From NCBI GenBank assembly GCA_016196785.1, contig JACPXA010000031.1, forward strand, positions 1 through 6,381: DNA of 6,381 nucleotides, written 5' to 3'. Below, piece after piece: positions 5,612-6,381 of the stretch (positions are counted from its first letter, which is position 1; each line of letters starts with the position of its first letter). This stretch comes from Elusimicrobiota bacterium (GTDB taxonomy: Bacteria; Elusimicrobiota; Elusimicrobia; 2-01-FULL-59-12; JACPXA01). The translations under genes and the position numbers were made by a program. Under the pieces are notes generated by a model. It saw only the letters and a list, made by a program, of their open reading frames with translations. It had not been told where the DNA came from and made no database searches.

Positions 5612-5895
5612 TGAAGAAGCTAAAACCTTTGCCACGAAAAATTCCATTTTTTTCTACTTATGAGGAAGAAGCTCGCTTCTGGGATTCTCACGATACGAGC
5701 CGCCTTTTAAAGGAACCAGGACTAGCCAATCTATCTTTCGTTCGCCCGGTTAAGCGCATGATCTCTATCCGCCTGAACGCTTCCCTTATTGACGCCCTCA
5801 AAGTATTGGCGGCGAAAAAGCACTTGCCCTATCAAAACTTGATTCAAACGCTGCTCGCGGAAAAAGTTCAGGAGGAATTTGGCAAAGCCGCTTAG
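5608..5895 (+). CDS. CopG/RHH-family antitoxin, partner of the BrnT-like toxin
   Basis: This is a 95-residue protein, or 94 if the second ATG at 5611 is used. GGAGG at 5601-5605 lies only two bases from the first ATG and five from the second, so the second may be the real start; the first overlaps the toxin stop as ATGA. Residues about 11-28 (IPFFSTYEEEARFWDSHD) match the opening of the CopG_antitoxin family (IPxFxSxxEExxFWdxHD). The C-terminal part MISIRLNASLIDALKVLAAKKHLPYQNLI is a ribbon-helix-helix DNA-binding motif with the family's PYQxLI. It should bind the toxin and repress the promoter through the palindrome at 5321-5332. It ends in TAG. Codon use is AT-richer than in the genes to the left. 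BrnA proper is a related RHH antitoxin, so the symbol is left open. Confidence 0.88.
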   Translation: MMKKLKPLPRKIPFFSTYEEEARFWDSHDTSRLLKEPGLANLSFVRPVKRMISIRLNASLIDALKVLAAKKHLPYQNLIQTLLAEKVQEEFGKAA

Positions 5896-5956
5896 TTCAC
5901 CCCGTCGTATCTTTTCCTCAACAGATCCACGGGCGACTCTCCAAAACAATTATCTC

Positions 5957-5985
5957 TTGACATCTGTAGATACCAGTGTTATAGA
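5957..5985 (+). promoter_or_regulatory. Near-consensus sigma70 promoter of the FG-GAP gene
   Basis: TTGACA (5957-5962) is a perfect -35. After a 17-base spacer, TATAGA (5980-5985) matches the -10 in four of six positions, counting TATA. Transcription would begin near 5992, giving a leader of about 27 bases. It lies in the gap after the antitoxin, which has no recognisable terminator. Confidence 0.7.
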
Positions 5986-5996
5986 CAAAGTGTGGG

Positions 5997-6009
5997 CTCC
6001 ACAGTGGAG
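5997..6009 (+). repeat. Short hairpin overlapping the Shine-Dalgarno of the FG-GAP gene
   Basis: CTCCAC and GTGGAG are exact complements around one base (a five-pair stem with a three-base loop in RNA). The right arm contains most of the GGAGG (6006-6010) that lies eight bases before the ATG, so folding would hide the ribosome site. Short repeats of this size also arise by chance. Confidence 0.35.
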
Positions 6010-6018
6010 GTAGCACCA

Positions 6019-6381
6019 ATGAACATGCACTATTCAAGGGGCATCGCTTTATGGCTAGTCGGTGTTTGTTCTCTTCTACAGCCTGCGCTAGCGGTAGCTG
6101 AAGGAGCCCTTACCTTTGTCAGGAGCGATGTCCAAGTCGGGCGAAATCCTAGTAGTATTGCGGTGGGAGATCTAAACAACGATAAGCTCCAAGACATCGC
6201 TGTGACTCTTGCGCCAGGCGATTTAGTTGCTGTTCTGCTCGGGAGTGGAAATGGGACATTCCAACCTCCAAGGACTTCACTCGCAGGGAGTTACCCTGGA
6301 CGAATCATCCTTGGCTTCCTCAATGGTGATGAACTTCAAGATGCGGTAACGACTAACGCGGCAGCCTATGAAGGTAGATAT
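6019..6381 (+). CDS. Secreted FG-GAP/VCBS repeat protein, C-terminus cut off by window edge
   Basis: The frame is open from ATG 6019 to the right edge (121 codons). GGAGG at 6006-6010 is eight bases upstream. The N-terminus is a signal peptide (hydrophobic ALWLVGVCSLL, cleavage near ALA or AVA at residues 25-27) without a lipobox. The mature part shows FG-GAP/VCBS repeats: VGDLNNDKLQDIAV with the Ca-binding DxNxDxxxD pattern, then VLLGSGNGTFQPP, and a second, weaker copy LGFLNGDELQDAVTT in which the first Asp is replaced by Phe. Such repeats build beta-propellers in secreted or surface proteins, often for adhesion or polysaccharide binding. Total length and any further domains lie outside the window, so no specific role can be given. 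Confidence 0.85.
   Translation, partial: MNMHYSRGIALWLVGVCSLLQPALAVAEGALTFVRSDVQVGRNPSSIAVGDLNNDKLQDIAVTLAPGDLVAVLLGSGNGTFQPPRTSLAGSYPGRIILGFLNGDELQDAVTTNAAAYEGRY

Noticed and set aside
1..6381. CRISPR array, tRNA/rRNA genes, insertion sequences, attachment sites
   Set aside because: Scanning both strands by eye showed no regularly spaced repeats, no cloverleaf or rRNA-like stretches, no transposase motifs and no terminal inverted repeats.

Overview
The window is bacterial DNA with compact genes and good Shine-Dalgarno sites. The envelope is evidently Gram-negative: one gene has a signal peptide and outer-membrane-barrel character, and another pair makes and uses polyprenyl-phosphate sugars. 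The lineage cannot be fixed from the sequence. GC content is fairly high on the left (about 61% in a hand count of 240 bases around 3961-4260) and lower on the right (about 48% over 5641-5880).

Layout. (1) Positions 1-2298, minus strand: a metal-responsive operon read from one MerR-type promoter at 2267-2298. The order is a MerR regulator with the three-cysteine Hg/Pb/Cd pattern, a stand-alone CopZ-type zinc/[2Fe-2S] protein, an exported heavy-metal-associated (HMA, MerP-like) protein with a C-terminal extension, and an outer-membrane 'MetA/transporter' family protein cut off by the left edge. The genes are 11 bases apart or overlap. No merT, merA or P-type ATPase is visible, although one could lie beyond the left edge.

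(2) Positions 2299-5249, plus strand: a two-gene envelope glycosylation unit. A GT2 polyprenyl-phosphate sugar transferase (GtrB/ArnC/DPM1 type) overlaps by ATGA with a GT39 (PMT/ArnT-like) membrane glycosyltransferase whose C-terminus carries an apparent LmeA/DUF2993 domain. Both genes are broken as read. The GT2 has an in-frame TAG inside its first C-terminal membrane helix. The GT39 has lost an internal segment and shifted frame near 3510-3525.

(3) Positions 5250-5895, plus strand, lower GC: a toxin-first type II toxin-antitoxin pair, BrnT-like toxin then CopG/RHH antitoxin. It has a near-consensus promoter whose -10 overlaps a palindrome, probably the autoregulatory operator.

(4) Positions 5896-6381: a near-consensus promoter and the start of a secreted FG-GAP/VCBS repeat protein that runs off the right edge.

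The most interesting points are the GT39-LmeA fusion beside its likely sugar-donor synthase (which recalls the role of LmeA in mycobacterial mannan elongation), the unusual composition of the MerR operon, and the two lesions in adjacent coupled glycosyltransferase genes. The lesions could be real decay or consensus/assembly errors.
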